From CAG-307 sp964524125 (lineage in GTDB: Bacteria > Bacillota_I > Bacilli_A > Acholeplasmatales > Anaeroplasmataceae), in contig CAZGBY010000001.1 of NCBI GenBank assembly GCA_964524125.1, positions 1 to 64,000 of the forward strand: a DNA stretch of 64,000 bases, written 5' to 3'. The translations under genes and the position numbers were made by a program. Below the pieces are notes generated by a model. That model worked only from the letters and a program-made list of their open reading frames with translations. It did not search any database and was not told the DNA's origin. This document shows, piece after piece, positions 43,555-52,665 of the stretch (the stretch's first letter is position 1; each line of letters begins with the position of its first letter).

Positions 43555-46311
43555 TTATCTTCTAATTTGAACTGATTGTTCCTTTATTATTTTAATTAAT
43601 TTGACAAAATCAATAGGTTTGGAAATATGACCAGTCATGCCTGCATTTTTAGATTCTTCTATATCAGTTGAAAACGCATTTGCAGTCATTGCAATTATAC
43701 CAACGTTATCTGTATAATCTGTATTTAATGCCCTTATTTGTCTTGTTGCTTCATATCCATTCATCACAGGCATAACTACATCCATTAATATACAATTATA
43801 CTTATTACCTTTTTTAATATATTCAACAGCTTCACACCCATTATACGCAACATCAAAAGTAGCACCTTTATTTTTTAGTATTTCAGTAAGTAAAATTACA
43901 TTTGTTTCATTATCTTCTACTATTAATAAATGAAGGTTATCTAATCTATAAGTATTTAATTGAGATTTATCAATAAACTTTTCCCATACTCTAATTATTT
44001 TAGAAAGTAATAATGGTTTAGTTAAAGTATAATCTACCTCATCAATAATCTTAACACTATTAGATAAACCAATTTTTAAACAATTATATTTTTTAAGTTC
44101 TTCTTTATTATAAGAAGTATTTTCATCAAGAATTAACACATCATAATTTCTTGAAAAATCATTTAGATATATATCTATATTATGTTTTTTACAAAATTTA
44201 TAAGCTTGTTCATATTCACTCATATCATTAGTACAATACATTATGCTTTTTATACCCGAATTTTTTATTAAATTATCAACATTGTTTAAACCTTCAATAC
44301 TAAAATCTAGACGAATAGTAAATTTAGTGCCAATTCCTTCTTTACTATCAACTTTAATAGTACCACCAAGTAAATCTATTATATTTTTAGCAATCGGCAT
44401 TCCAAGACCAGTACCTTGAATTTCTTTAACCTTCTTTTCTTCTCTTGCAAATGGTAAGAAAATATCATCTACAAATTCTTTACTCATACCTATACCATTA
44501 TCTTCTATTATAAATTCATATTTTCCAATACGAGAAGATTCAGAATGTATTTCTCTTATAATAAATTTTACTATTCCATTTGTATTTGTATATTTAACCG
44601 AATTAGAAATTACATTACTAAATACTTGAATTATTTTAGTTTTATCAGTTTCAATAGTTTCATGTTCTATATCTTTAGCATCTATTATAAATTTAATTTT
44701 CTTAGCTTTAGCTAGTGGAGATATTATAGTGTCAATTTTATTTAATATCTCACCAATAGATGTAGATTCTGTATTTAATACTTGTTTACCAGCTTCTATC
44801 TTAGATAAATCTAGAATATCATTTATTAAACCCATTAATATTTTACTTGATGAATTGATTTTTAAAGCATATTCTTTACATTTAGATTCTGTTGAAGATT
44901 CTACCAAAAGTGAAGAAAAACCTAATATAGCATTCATTGGAGTTCTTAAATCATGACTCATATTAGATAAAAAAGTAGTTTTAGCATGATTAGCAGATGA
45001 TGCTATATTAAGAGCAGATTCTATTTGCTGAACTGTTTGTTTTTCTTTAGTTCTATCAGCTAATATACATATAAAAAAATCTTCATTTGATGTTTCATAT
45101 TTATATATCTTATCTAAACACCAATAAGTTTCGTTAGTTTCTTTATTCATTAAATTTCTTTCTTTTGATATACTATCTCCACTTTTTAAGTTCTTAGCTT
45201 TTTCTAAGATGGATGGTTCATTAGATGCATCACAAGAAAGCAATTTATTAAAATCATCCTTAATATCTTCAGGAGTTACACCTATAAGCCTTGTACAGTT
45301 TGGACTAATATAAAGAGGTTTGTTTTTAGAATCAAATAAAATAAATATATCATCCATATTTTCAGATATTTTTTCAAATAATTTATTTCTAATATTAATT
45401 TCACCATCTTTACTTACAATATCTCTTTTATAATATCCTATTGATAAAAATGTTAATATAGTTATCCCTATTAAAAATAATGCAGTTATTGTAATAAAAT
45501 AATTATTTTTAAATGTAACAATTGTAAGTTCCATCGCTTCTTTAGTAATTAAACCCACAAGTAATAATCCATCTATATTAGTTTGTTGAAAATGAAGATA
45601 ATAATCTATATTATTAACTTTAATTTCACAAGTTGCATAATCAATATTATAATCATTTAAATAGTTATTTAGATATAGTTTAAAGTTATCATTTAAAACA
45701 ATCTCATCGAATATTAAATCATATTTATCAGTACCACTACTAGCAAGTACTTCACCATTTTCTAACATTAAAGCAGATGAACTATCTTTTGTATAAGCCT
45801 TTATACTTAAATTATCAAGTACTTTAGAAATACTATATGAAAAAGCTATTTCATTATAATTAAAATCTAAATAAGACTTTGTTGGTACACTAATAATATA
45901 ATAAAAAATATCATCAATATAAATTACGGTATCTCTTTCAATTAATTTAATGTTATTAAATGTTTGTCTTAAAATATTACCATTTAAATCTATTATATTA
46001 TTATCACTAATAAAATAAAAACCAGATGCATCGTATCCTTCTAAAGCATGTCCTATATAAGATTTAATATCTTCTTCATTATTTGTAGTAGCTAAATAAC
46101 TATCTATTAATTTTAAATCAGTCCATTTAGAATCTATTTGATCATAAAAATAATCATTTAATGTTTCATAAGTTGATTCTAAATTATTTGATGCTATATT
46201 ATATATTTTATTATCTATATCTTTTAAATAACTAAATATACAAATAAAAAAGAATATTACAAGTGATAGTAACATTATTAGCATAGCCATTAAATTCTTT
46301 ATTTTTTTCAT
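43555..46311 (-). CDS. hybrid sensor histidine kinase/response regulator
   Basis: 918 residues. A membrane helix near 9-29, an extracellular sensor domain (about 35-265, Cache-like in appearance), a second helix near 272-292, and a PAS domain (about 310-420). The kinase core follows with phospho-acceptor His453 (SHDLRTP) and ATP-binding boxes (N-box near 568-573, IIEDNGIG near 601, GTGLGMPI near 633). A degenerate receiver-like region (about 688-780) comes next, then a true receiver with Asp844 (ILMDVVMP) and the conserved lysine near 898. No separate response regulator lies beside it, so its target is unknown. The upstream GAGG Shine-Dalgarno sequence supports this ATG. Two tandem promoters precede it. 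Confidence 0.9.
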   Translation of the reverse strand: MKKIKNLMAMLIMLLSLVIFFFICIFSYLKDIDNKIYNIASNNLESTYETLNDYFYDQIDSKWTDLKLIDSYLATTNNEEDIKSYIGHALEGYDASGFYFISDNNIIDLNGNILRQTFNNIKLIERDTVIYIDDIFYYIISVPTKSYLDFNYNEIAFSYSISKVLDNLSIKAYTKDSSSALMLENGEVLASSGTDKYDLIFDEIVLNDNFKLYLNNYLNDYNIDYATCEIKVNNIDYYLHFQQTNIDGLLLVGLITKEAMELTIVTFKNNYFITITALFLIGITILTFLSIGYYKRDIVSKDGEINIRNKLFEKISENMDDIFILFDSKNKPLYISPNCTRLIGVTPEDIKDDFNKLLSCDASNEPSILEKAKNLKSGDSISKERNLMNKETNETYWCLDKIYKYETSNEDFFICILADRTKEKQTVQQIESALNIASSANHAKTTFLSNMSHDLRTPMNAILGFSSLLVESSTESKCKEYALKINSSSKILMGLINDILDLSKIEAGKQVLNTESTSIGEILNKIDTIISPLAKAKKIKFIIDAKDIEHETIETDKTKIIQVFSNVISNSVKYTNTNGIVKFIIREIHSESSRIGKYEFIIEDNGIGMSKEFVDDIFLPFAREEKKVKEIQGTGLGMPIAKNIIDLLGGTIKVDSKEGIGTKFTIRLDFSIEGLNNVDNLIKNSGIKSIMYCTNDMSEYEQAYKFCKKHNIDIYLNDFSRNYDVLILDENTSYNKEELKKYNCLKIGLSNSVKIIDEVDYTLTKPLLLSKIIRVWEKFIDKSQLNTYRLDNLHLLIVEDNETNVILLTEILKNKGATFDVAYNGCEAVEYIKKGNKYNCILMDVVMPVMNGYEATRQIRALNTDYTDNVGIIAMTANAFSTDIEESKNAGMTGHISKPIDFVKLIKIIKEQSVQIRR

Positions 46312-46357
46312 TTTCTTTTCCTCTATTATTTTCTTTTCTTTTGATAAATTTTAATAA

Positions 46358-46386
46358 ATTATATATAAATATCACAATAAAATCAA
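46358..46386 (-). promoter_or_regulatory. proximal promoter of the hybrid kinase gene
   Basis: Minus strand TTGATT (46381-46386), 17-nt spacer, TATAAT (46358-46363). Confidence 0.7.
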
Positions 46387-46402
46387 CGTTTTTTAATAAG
46401 TT

Positions 46403-46431
46403 AATATAAGATAATTTTATGTTAATGACAA
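46403..46431 (-). promoter_or_regulatory. distal promoter of the hybrid kinase gene
   Basis: Minus strand TTGTCA (46426-46431), 17-nt spacer, TATATT (46403-46408). It lies 17 nt behind the proximal promoter. The rest of the 313-bp divergent gap (46312-46624) holds only A/T-rich sequence and the tilS promoter. Confidence 0.5.
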
Positions 46432-46571
46432 TAGACGACATATAGTTATTTTTTTCGACAAAATTCTTTATTTAAGAATATAAAAATTTTTTTGATTTTC
46501 TTTTTTTTAGTTATAAATCTTAGTTAATATGTCAATATTTAATAGAAATTAATAAATTAAAAACTTATTAA

Positions 46572-46599
46572 TTACAAATAAATATTTTTTTGATATAAT
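46572..46599 (+). promoter_or_regulatory. extended -10 promoter of tilS-hpt-ftsH-rqcP
   Basis: TTACAA (46572-46577), 16-nt spacer and TATAAT (46594-46599), with TGA directly before the -10 (TGn extension). Confidence 0.7.
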
Positions 46600-46624
46600 T
46601 ATTTCATAGAATTTAGGTGATACT

Positions 46625-47923
46625 ATGCTTACAAAAGTTTCAAACTTTATTAAATTAAATAACTTAATAGAAAATAACGAAAAAATAGTAGTTGCTTTTT
46701 CGTATGGAATAGATTCAACAGTACTTTTAGATATACTTATAAAGCTAAATTATAAGGTCATTATTGCTCATGTCAATCACAAACATAGACAAGAGTCTGA
46801 AATTGAAGAAAAAGATACTATAAAACTTGCAAAAAAATTAAATATTCCTTACTATATTATGCATCTTGATGAAGATAAAACTAAAAACTTTCATTCTGAT
46901 GCTCATCAAAAAAGATATAACTTCTTTATTGATGTTGCAAAAAAAGAAAATGCCAAATATATAGCTACTGCACATCATTTAAACGATAATTTAGAAACTA
47001 TACTTCTTAATTTAATTAAAGGTTCTAATTTGTATGGATACGCAGGTATAAACTCTCATCTTATGAAAGATAATATAAATATTGTAAGACCTCTTTTATG
47101 TCTTACTAAAGATGAAATTAAAGAATATCAAAAGATAAATAATTTAAAATTTTATGAAGATTCTTCTAATAGTGAAGATTTGTTTAGAAGAAACAGAATT
47201 AGACATAATATAATTCCTAATTTACTAAGCGAAAATCCTAACTTATTTAATGAAGTTAAAAACTATTCTAATATGATGTTTGAAGCATTTAACTATATTA
47301 GAAAACAATCTATTAACTATCTTAAAGAAAATAATAATATTATTAATTTAAAAAGTTTTAAGGCATTAGATACTGCACTAAAGAAAGATATTATTTCTTT
47401 AATGCTTGAAAATAATAATCTTAATAGAAGTTATAATTTGATAAACTTGATTAATAGTACGCTACTTAATGAAACCCCTCAAAATAATATTAGTCTATCT
47501 AATGATTATGTATTTAAAAAAAGATTTGATAAAGCATTTATAGATAAAAATAATATCAGTAATAATGAAATATATTTAGAATTATATGAAAATAATGTGA
47601 TTTTTGTAAAAAATACTAAATTTTATTTCACGAAAATCTTACCTAATAATAATGTAAATTATTTAAAATTGTGCTATAATAATCTAAGATTTCCATTAAT
47701 CTTAAGAACAAGAAAAAATGGAGATAAAATAAAAATGACTTATGGTCATAAAAAAATTAAAAATTTACTTATAGATTTGCACTTAACAACGGAACAGAAA
47801 AATAAAACTTTAATATTAGAAAACAATGGTGAAATTCTATGGGTATATAACTATGCTAAATCACAAGATTTAATTTTAATGAAAGATAAATCTGATATTT
47901 ACTTAGTTTATGAGGTGGAATAG
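46625..47923 (+). CDS. tilS: tRNA(Ile)-lysidine synthetase
   Basis: This enzyme converts C34 of the AUA-reading tRNA(Ile) to lysidine using ATP, and is essential in most bacteria. The N-terminal PP-loop domain is clear, but the motif usually written SGGxDS is SYGIDS here; Staphylococcus/Enterococcus forms with STG show that this position tolerates change. Further family motifs: AHVNHKHR, ATAHHLNDNLET and RRNRIRHNIIP. The C-terminal TilS domain follows (KIKMTYGHKKIKNLLID). Length 432 is normal. Shine-Dalgarno AGGTG, 5 nt before the ATG. Its order with hpt and ftsH matches Bacillus. Confidence 0.93.
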   Translation: MLTKVSNFIKLNNLIENNEKIVVAFSYGIDSTVLLDILIKLNYKVIIAHVNHKHRQESEIEEKDTIKLAKKLNIPYYIMHLDEDKTKNFHSDAHQKRYNFFIDVAKKENAKYIATAHHLNDNLETILLNLIKGSNLYGYAGINSHLMKDNINIVRPLLCLTKDEIKEYQKINNLKFYEDSSNSEDLFRRNRIRHNIIPNLLSENPNLFNEVKNYSNMMFEAFNYIRKQSINYLKENNNIINLKSFKALDTALKKDIISLMLENNNLNRSYNLINLINSTLLNETPQNNISLSNDYVFKKRFDKAFIDKNNISNNEIYLELYENNVIFVKNTKFYFTKILPNNNVNYLKLCYNNLRFPLILRTRKNGDKIKMTYGHKKIKNLLIDLHLTTEQKNKTLILENNGEILWVYNYAKSQDLILMKDKSDIYLVYEVE

Positions 47924-47925
47924 AA

Positions 47926-48468
47926 ATGAAAAACGATATGCTAAAAACTTTAGTATCTAAAGAAGAACTTGAAAATATTTGTAAAAGAATTGGTAATGAA
48001 ATTACAAATGACTACAAAAAAAAGAAACCTATATTAATTGGTTTACTTAAAGGTTGCGAACCTTTTATGTCTGATTTACTTAAATATATTAATACATATG
48101 TAAATATTGATTATATGAGTGTATCAAGTTATGAAGGTGGCACTTCTTCTACAGGTAATATTAGATTTAAAAAAGATATCGAAGTTGATATTAAAAATCA
48201 AGATATTATAATAATAGACGATATTATTGATACTGGACTTACTTTACATAATGTGATTGAAACACTTAAACAAAGAAATCCTAAATCAATCAAAACTATT
48301 TGTCTACTAGATAAACCCGAAGGAAGAAAAATAGATATTAAAGCTGATTATATCGGTACAACTATAAAAAAAGAATTTGTAGTTGGATATGGACTAGATT
48401 ATAAAGGATTTTATAGAAATTATCCTGAAATCGCAGTTCTCAAACCTGAAATATACAATAAAAATTAG
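47926..48468 (+). CDS. hpt: hypoxanthine phosphoribosyltransferase
   Basis: Purine salvage: hypoxanthine or guanine plus PRPP to IMP or GMP. At 180 residues it has the PRPP-binding motif IIIIDDIIDTGLTL (about 99-112), an N-terminal GLLKGCEPFMSDL and a flexible-loop SVSSYEGGTSSTG. It starts 2 nt after tilS; its GAGGTGG Shine-Dalgarno sequence lies in the tilS end. Confidence 0.95.
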   Translation: MKNDMLKTLVSKEELENICKRIGNEITNDYKKKKPILIGLLKGCEPFMSDLLKYINTYVNIDYMSVSSYEGGTSSTGNIRFKKDIEVDIKNQDIIIIDDIIDTGLTLHNVIETLKQRNPKSIKTICLLDKPEGRKIDIKADYIGTTIKKEFVVGYGLDYKGFYRNYPEIAVLKPEIYNKN

Positions 48469-48477
48469 GAGGTATAT

Positions 48478-50550
48478 ATGGATAACAATCAAAACAACAA
48501 TCAAAATAATCAAGGGAACCTTAATAATCAACAAAGAAAAAAGAGATTTGATTATCATTTAATAATTACTATAATTATTTTATTTATTTTAGGATTTTTA
48601 CTTGTTAAAAATTTAACATCTAATACCTATACTGAATTATCATATAATGAACTATGTGATATTAAAGATGGTTCATATGAAGATTCAAATGGTGATGGAA
48701 GCGTTAAATCATACTTTAGTGGAAAAGCTATAAGTGCTAGCACAACTATTACATTTAAAAAAGTTTCAGCAACACCTTTAAATGATTCAAACTCTGGAAA
48801 TTTAAAAATAAAAGGTGAAGTTATAGAAACTACAGATGGTTCATCTACTACTTACTACTTCTACTGTAATGTAACACCTGATCAATATAATGAAGTATGT
48901 ACTGATTTGCCAATTACACTAAATGAAGCTTCAACAAGCTTCTGGAGTTATGTAATTAACTTTATACCAACTATCATTGTAATTGTATTTTTAATCTTTA
49001 TGCTTAAAGGTGTCGGTGGTGGTCGCCAAGCAATGGATTTTGGTAAAAATAAAGCTAGACTTTCTCGTAATAAAACAGTTACATTTGATGATGTAGCAGG
49101 TTGTGATGAAGAAAAAGAGGAATTAGTAGAAGTTGTCGACTTTTTAAAGAATCCTCGTAAATACATTGAAATTGGTGCAAGAATTCCTAAAGGTGTATTA
49201 CTATGTGGTTCACCTGGTACTGGTAAAACTTTACTTGCCAAAGCTGTAGCTGGAGAAGCAGGTGTTCCATTCTTCTCAATTTCAGGTTCTGACTTTGTTG
49301 AAATGTATGTCGGTGTTGGTGCATCTCGTGTACGTGACCTATTTAAAGATGCAAAAGATAATGCACCTTGTATAATCTTTATTGATGAAATAGATGCAGT
49401 AGGTCGTCAAAGAGGTGCTGGTATAGGTGGTGGACACGATGAACGTGAACAAACACTTAACCAATTACTTGTTGAAATGGATGGATTTAATGTAAATCAG
49501 GGTATAATCATTATGGCAGCAACTAACCGTCCTGATGTACTTGATCCTGCGCTTTTAAGACCTGGTCGTTTTGATAGACAAATCACTATCTCAAATCCAG
49601 ATGTAAAAGGCAGAGAAGCTATCTTAAAAGTTCATGCAAGAAATAAAAAATTTGCTGCAAACGTTAAATTTGATGAAATAGCTCACAGAATTCCAGGATT
49701 TAGTGGTGCTGATATTGAAAACTTATTAAATGAAGCTGCACTTTTAGCAGCCAGAGATAATCGTAAGGTTATTAACAAATTTGATATTGATGAAGCTACA
49801 GACCGTGTAATGATGGGACCGGCTAAAAAGAGTCGTGTAATTACACCTCAAGAAAAAAATGTAGTTGCTTATCATGAAGCTGGTCACGCAGTCATTGGAT
49901 TAAAACTTGAAAAATCTAATGTAGTTCAAAAAGTTACAATCATCCCCCGAGGTCAAGCTGGTGGATATAATCTAATGTTACCTGAAGAAGAAACATATCT
50001 AGAAACAAAATCATCTTTAACTGCTCGTATTACTGGTTATTTAGGTGGTAGAGTTGCTGAAGAAATTATGTTTAATGAAGTTTCAACAGGTGCGTCAAAC
50101 GACTTCCAAAACGCAACTAAAATAGCTCGTGCAATGGTTACTGAATATGGAATGTCAGATTTAGGACCTGTTCAATATGAACAACCTAATGGTTCTGTTT
50201 TCTTAGGTAGAGATTATACTAAGGATAAGAATTTCTCTGAACAAGTAGCACTTGAAATCGATAGAGAAACAAGAAAAATTATTGAAAATTGTTACGAAAG
50301 TGCAAAACAATGTATCACTGATAATAGAACTTTATTATGTACTATAGCCGAATACTTAAAACGTGTTGAAACACTTACTAAATCAGATATTGATGAAATC
50401 AATTCAACAGGACATCTTCTTTGGTATGATAAAAAGAATAAAGATAATCCAGTCTTAATTGACGGAAAACCTATTTATGTTTATGAAGAACCTACATTAG
50501 AATCAGATACATCTTCTTCTCCTTCTTCTGAAATACATAACGAGGAATAA
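48478..50550 (+). CDS. ftsH: ATP-dependent membrane zinc protease FtsH
   Basis: Membrane-bound AAA+ protease for quality control of membrane and regulatory proteins. Asn/Gln-rich N-terminus, helix 27-44, an extracytoplasmic domain of about 110 residues, helix about 157-177, Walker A GSPGTGKT (244-251), Walker B IIFIDE (299-304), the second-region-of-homology arginines (RPGRFDRQ near 361) and the zinc site HEAGH (466-470). 690 residues, normal. AGGAGG with the hpt stop inside it lies 5 nt before the ATG. Confidence 0.96.
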   Translation: MDNNQNNNQNNQGNLNNQQRKKRFDYHLIITIIILFILGFLLVKNLTSNTYTELSYNELCDIKDGSYEDSNGDGSVKSYFSGKAISASTTITFKKVSATPLNDSNSGNLKIKGEVIETTDGSSTTYYFYCNVTPDQYNEVCTDLPITLNEASTSFWSYVINFIPTIIVIVFLIFMLKGVGGGRQAMDFGKNKARLSRNKTVTFDDVAGCDEEKEELVEVVDFLKNPRKYIEIGARIPKGVLLCGSPGTGKTLLAKAVAGEAGVPFFSISGSDFVEMYVGVGASRVRDLFKDAKDNAPCIIFIDEIDAVGRQRGAGIGGGHDEREQTLNQLLVEMDGFNVNQGIIIMAATNRPDVLDPALLRPGRFDRQITISNPDVKGREAILKVHARNKKFAANVKFDEIAHRIPGFSGADIENLLNEAALLAARDNRKVINKFDIDEATDRVMMGPAKKSRVITPQEKNVVAYHEAGHAVIGLKLEKSNVVQKVTIIPRGQAGGYNLMLPEEETYLETKSSLTARITGYLGGRVAEEIMFNEVSTGASNDFQNATKIARAMVTEYGMSDLGPVQYEQPNGSVFLGRDYTKDKNFSEQVALEIDRETRKIIENCYESAKQCITDNRTLLCTIAEYLKRVETLTKSDIDEINSTGHLLWYDKKNKDNPVLIDGKPIYVYEEPTLESDTSSSPSSEIHNEE

Positions 50551-50551
50551 A

Positions 50552-50806
50552 ATGAGAATTGATAAATACCTAAAAGTAAGTCGTATTATTAAAAGACGTA
50601 CATTAGCTAAAGAAGCGACTGATTCAGAAAGAATACTTGTGAATAATAAACAAGTAAAACCTTCTTATAATGTTAAAATAGGTGATATTGTAACAATTTT
50701 ATTTGGTAATAAAGAAGTTACTATAAAAGTATTAAATACAAATGATTCATCTAAAAAAGCGGATGCGTCTTTAATGTATGAACTTATAGACGAAAAAATA
50801 CGATAA
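50552..50806 (+). CDS. rqcP: S4-domain ribosome quality control protein RqcP (YabO)
   Basis: 84 residues with an S4 RNA-binding fold from the first residue (MRIDKYLKVSRIIKRRTLAKE, LVNNKQVKPSYNVKIGDIV). In Bacillus RqcP works with RqcH at stalled 50S subunits during alanine tailing. It starts 1 nt after ftsH, so it is co-transcribed. In Bacillus it lies next to yabP-yabQ; here those genes are 4.4 kb away. An Hsp15-like protein is the other possibility. Confidence 0.85.
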   Translation: MRIDKYLKVSRIIKRRTLAKEATDSERILVNNKQVKPSYNVKIGDIVTILFGNKEVTIKVLNTNDSSKKADASLMYELIDEKIR

Positions 50807-50815
50807 AACAAATAC

Positions 50816-50846
50816 GGTCTACCAAAAATGGTAGACCTTTTCTATT
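50816..50846 (+). terminator. terminator after rqcP
   Basis: Perfect 8-bp stem GGTCTACC/GGTAGACC (50816-50823, 50830-50837) with T's following on the plus strand. It also ends the convergent gene at 50859 on the other strand, though less ideally. Confidence 0.88.
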
Positions 50847-50858
50847 TATCATGTCTAA

Positions 50859-52088
50859 TTATATACCTGCAATTGGAAGTACATAAACATCATCATCTAA
50901 TTTATAAACCGTATCAGTATTACAGATAATTGCTTTAAAACCTAATTCATATTTAGTTTCATCTAATTGCTTAAATCCTTTTACTGCACTAAGATCAAAT
51001 TTAATACCTTTTTTGCATTCAATTCGATGTAATTTTCCATCATATAAAATAACTAAATCTATTTCATTCATATTTGAATCTCTATAATAATAAAAATCAG
51101 GTTCTATTCCATTATTTGTAAAACTCTTTCTTATTTCATTTATTATATAAGTTTCTAGAAATCTTCCTGCAAAATTACTATTCAATAAAACTTCACTTGA
51201 ATTAAACTTAGCCAAATAACATGCAAGTCCAGTATCATTAAAATATAATTTAGGTCTTTTAACAATTCGTTTTGAAATAGAACTTTCATTATAAGGTTGT
51301 AATAAATATATTATATCTCCCGCTATTAAAACACTTATCCAACTCACAATTGTTTTTCTATCCACACCTATAACTTTTGCTAAATTATCATAATTTAACT
51401 CTTCTGCAGTTAAACTAGCAAGAAGTTCCATAAATCTCAAAAAAAGAAATTTATTCTTTATATTTATTATTTGAGATACATCTCGTTCTAAATATGTTTC
51501 AACATAATCCGAGTAGAACTTTTGAATCTTTAATAAATCATTACTATATAATTCTGGATAGAAACCTTTAACTATATTTTCAAACAATTCTTTTATCGAT
51601 AATGGATTTGATAAAGCTTTATTTTGTATTTTCATAATATTAAAGTCAAAAACATCTTCGCAACGATTTAATAGTTCATTTCTACTTAATGGTAACATGT
51701 GAATAATTGATACGCGACCAGCCAATGATTCTGTGATGCCTTCCATTAATTTATAAAGCTGAGATCCTGTAAGGATATACATACCATAATTATTAATATG
51801 TCTTCTTTTTTCATTGTTAACAATTTCTTCAATGGCAGAAAATAATTGTGGTGCTCTTTGAACTTCATCAATGATTAAAGGCCATGGGTGTAATTGTAAA
51901 AACATATCAGGGTCATTTTGAGCTAATTCTCGTTCTCGTGAACTATCAAGTGATACATAAGAAAAACCTTGTTCTTCAAAAGTAAAAGCTAATGTTGACT
52001 TTCCAACTTGTCTTGCACCAACTATAAGCGTTACTGGCTTAGATTTTACACTTATTTGAATTTGTTCTAAAATACGTCTTTCAATCAT
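50859..52088 (-). CDS. AAA_14/DUF4143 ATPase
   Basis: 409 residues. N-terminal ATPase domain with Walker A GARQVGKST (about 23-31) and Walker B LIIDEVQ (about 71-77), then a winged-helix-like middle part, and a C-terminal DUF4143 domain with a PD-(D/E)xK-like core (EIDLVI...RIECKKG near residues 350-370). The family is widespread and of uncertain function; its genes are often mobile. It is a shorter, more distant relative of the two ATPases at 53811 and 58260. Shine-Dalgarno GGAG lies before the ATG. Confidence 0.85.
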   Translation of the reverse strand: MIERRILEQIQISVKSKPVTLIVGARQVGKSTLAFTFEEQGFSYVSLDSSRERELAQNDPDMFLQLHPWPLIIDEVQRAPQLFSAIEEIVNNEKRRHINNYGMYILTGSQLYKLMEGITESLAGRVSIIHMLPLSRNELLNRCEDVFDFNIMKIQNKALSNPLSIKELFENIVKGFYPELYSNDLLKIQKFYSDYVETYLERDVSQIINIKNKFLFLRFMELLASLTAEELNYDNLAKVIGVDRKTIVSWISVLIAGDIIYLLQPYNESSISKRIVKRPKLYFNDTGLACYLAKFNSSEVLLNSNFAGRFLETYIINEIRKSFTNNGIEPDFYYYRDSNMNEIDLVILYDGKLHRIECKKGIKFDLSAVKGFKQLDETKYELGFKAIICNTDTVYKLDDDVYVLPIAGI

Positions 52089-52106
52089 AATATCATCTCC
52101 ATTTAT

Positions 52107-52135
52107 ATAATATCATAGTATTTTAGGGAGTTCAA
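52107..52135 (-). promoter_or_regulatory. promoter of the 50859 ATPase, with palindrome over the -35
   Basis: Minus strand TTGAAC (52130-52135), 17-nt spacer, TATTAT (52107-52112). The -35 lies in the loop of GGGAG-TTCAA-CTCCC (52126-52140). That hairpin has five T's after it on the plus strand, so it could also be a plus-strand terminator. Confidence 0.55.
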
Positions 52136-52148
52136 CTCCCTTTTTGCT

Positions 52149-52186
52149 TAAAGAAAAAGAAAACTGTAAATTTATACTTACAGTTT
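52149..52186 (-). terminator. terminator of the zinc-ribbon gene
   Basis: 9-bp perfect stem AAACTGTAA/TTACAGTTT (52161-52169, 52178-52186), followed by a T-rich run on the minus strand, directly after the stop codon. Confidence 0.78.
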
Positions 52187-52195
52187 CACAAATTA

Positions 52196-52465
52196 TTAGA
52201 TTGCTACAAAATATTTTTTATGACAATCACTACATTCATATACTTCTTTAGTTAAAGTTCTTAAAAATCTCAACTTCATACAATAAGGACATAAACACGA
52301 CTCTCTACTTTGGGATAAATGAGCCTCTTCTATTTTTTTATAGCTAATTTCCGTATCATCATACGTTCTTAACAATCCCTGAAGTTCAGCTTCACTACAA
52401 TTTAAACTGTAACTTAATTCTTTCCCTTCTGGTGATAAAATATCAATTTTTACTTCATACATCAT
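52196..52465 (-). CDS. small zinc-ribbon protein
   Basis: 89 residues. The C-terminal half has a zinc-ribbon pattern: CLCPYCMKL then CSDCHKKY, two CxxC pairs 19 residues apart. The N-terminal half (MMYEVKIDILSPEGKEL) looks like a beta-alpha unit. No family recognised. Either of two adjacent ATGs could start it; AAGGG lies upstream. It stands alone between its own promoter and terminator. Confidence 0.7.
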   Translation of the reverse strand: MMYEVKIDILSPEGKELSYSLNCSEAELQGLLRTYDDTEISYKKIEEAHLSQSRESCLCPYCMKLRFLRTLTKEVYECSDCHKKYFVAI

Positions 52466-52492
52466 TAAAACCCTTCTTTCTTCAACGTTAAT

Positions 52493-52501
52493 ATTTTATC
52501 A
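52493..52501 (-). promoter_or_regulatory. extended -10 of the zinc-ribbon gene
   Basis: Minus strand TGA followed by TAAAAT (52493-52498) without a good -35, 28 nt before the start codon. Confidence 0.4.
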
Positions 52502-52596
52502 TAAAAAAATATATATAATAGTCTTGACAAACAATATTTTATTTTTTTATGACTAACTCGTAACAAAAAAAATATTTAATACTAATTTTTTTATTT

Positions 52597-52610
52597 TTAA
52601 AACGCTTTCA
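52597..52610 (+). promoter_or_regulatory. cre-like site at the fba promoter
   Basis: TTAAAACGCTTTCA matches 13 of 14 positions of the Bacillus CcpA consensus TGWAARCGYTWNCW and overlaps the -35 region of the fba promoter. It suggests carbon-catabolite control of the aldolase; no ccpA gene is in the window. Confidence 0.5.
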
Positions 52611-52634
52611 TATTTTTAATTATTAGTGTATAAT
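52606..52634 (+). promoter_or_regulatory. promoter of fba
   Basis: TATAAT (52629-52634) with a weak -35 TTTCAT (52606-52611), 17-nt spacer. A perfect TTGACA lies about 100 bp upstream but has only a poor -10 partner. Confidence 0.6.
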
Positions 52635-52665
52635 AATATCACTTATAAAAAGGAGTGAGTTAATT

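Noticed and set aside
46232..46441. Small minus-strand open frame over the hybrid kinase start
   Set aside because: It overlaps the kinase promoters and coding start in another frame and has no recognisable product.
46625..50806. Chromosome origin near tilS-hpt-ftsH, as in Bacillus
   Set aside because: No dnaA, no DnaA-box cluster and no origin-like region were seen; only the gene block is conserved.
52524..52553. Upstream fba promoter at TTGACA
   Set aside because: The -35 is perfect but the best -10 (TATGAC at 18 nt) is poor and far from the gene; not called.
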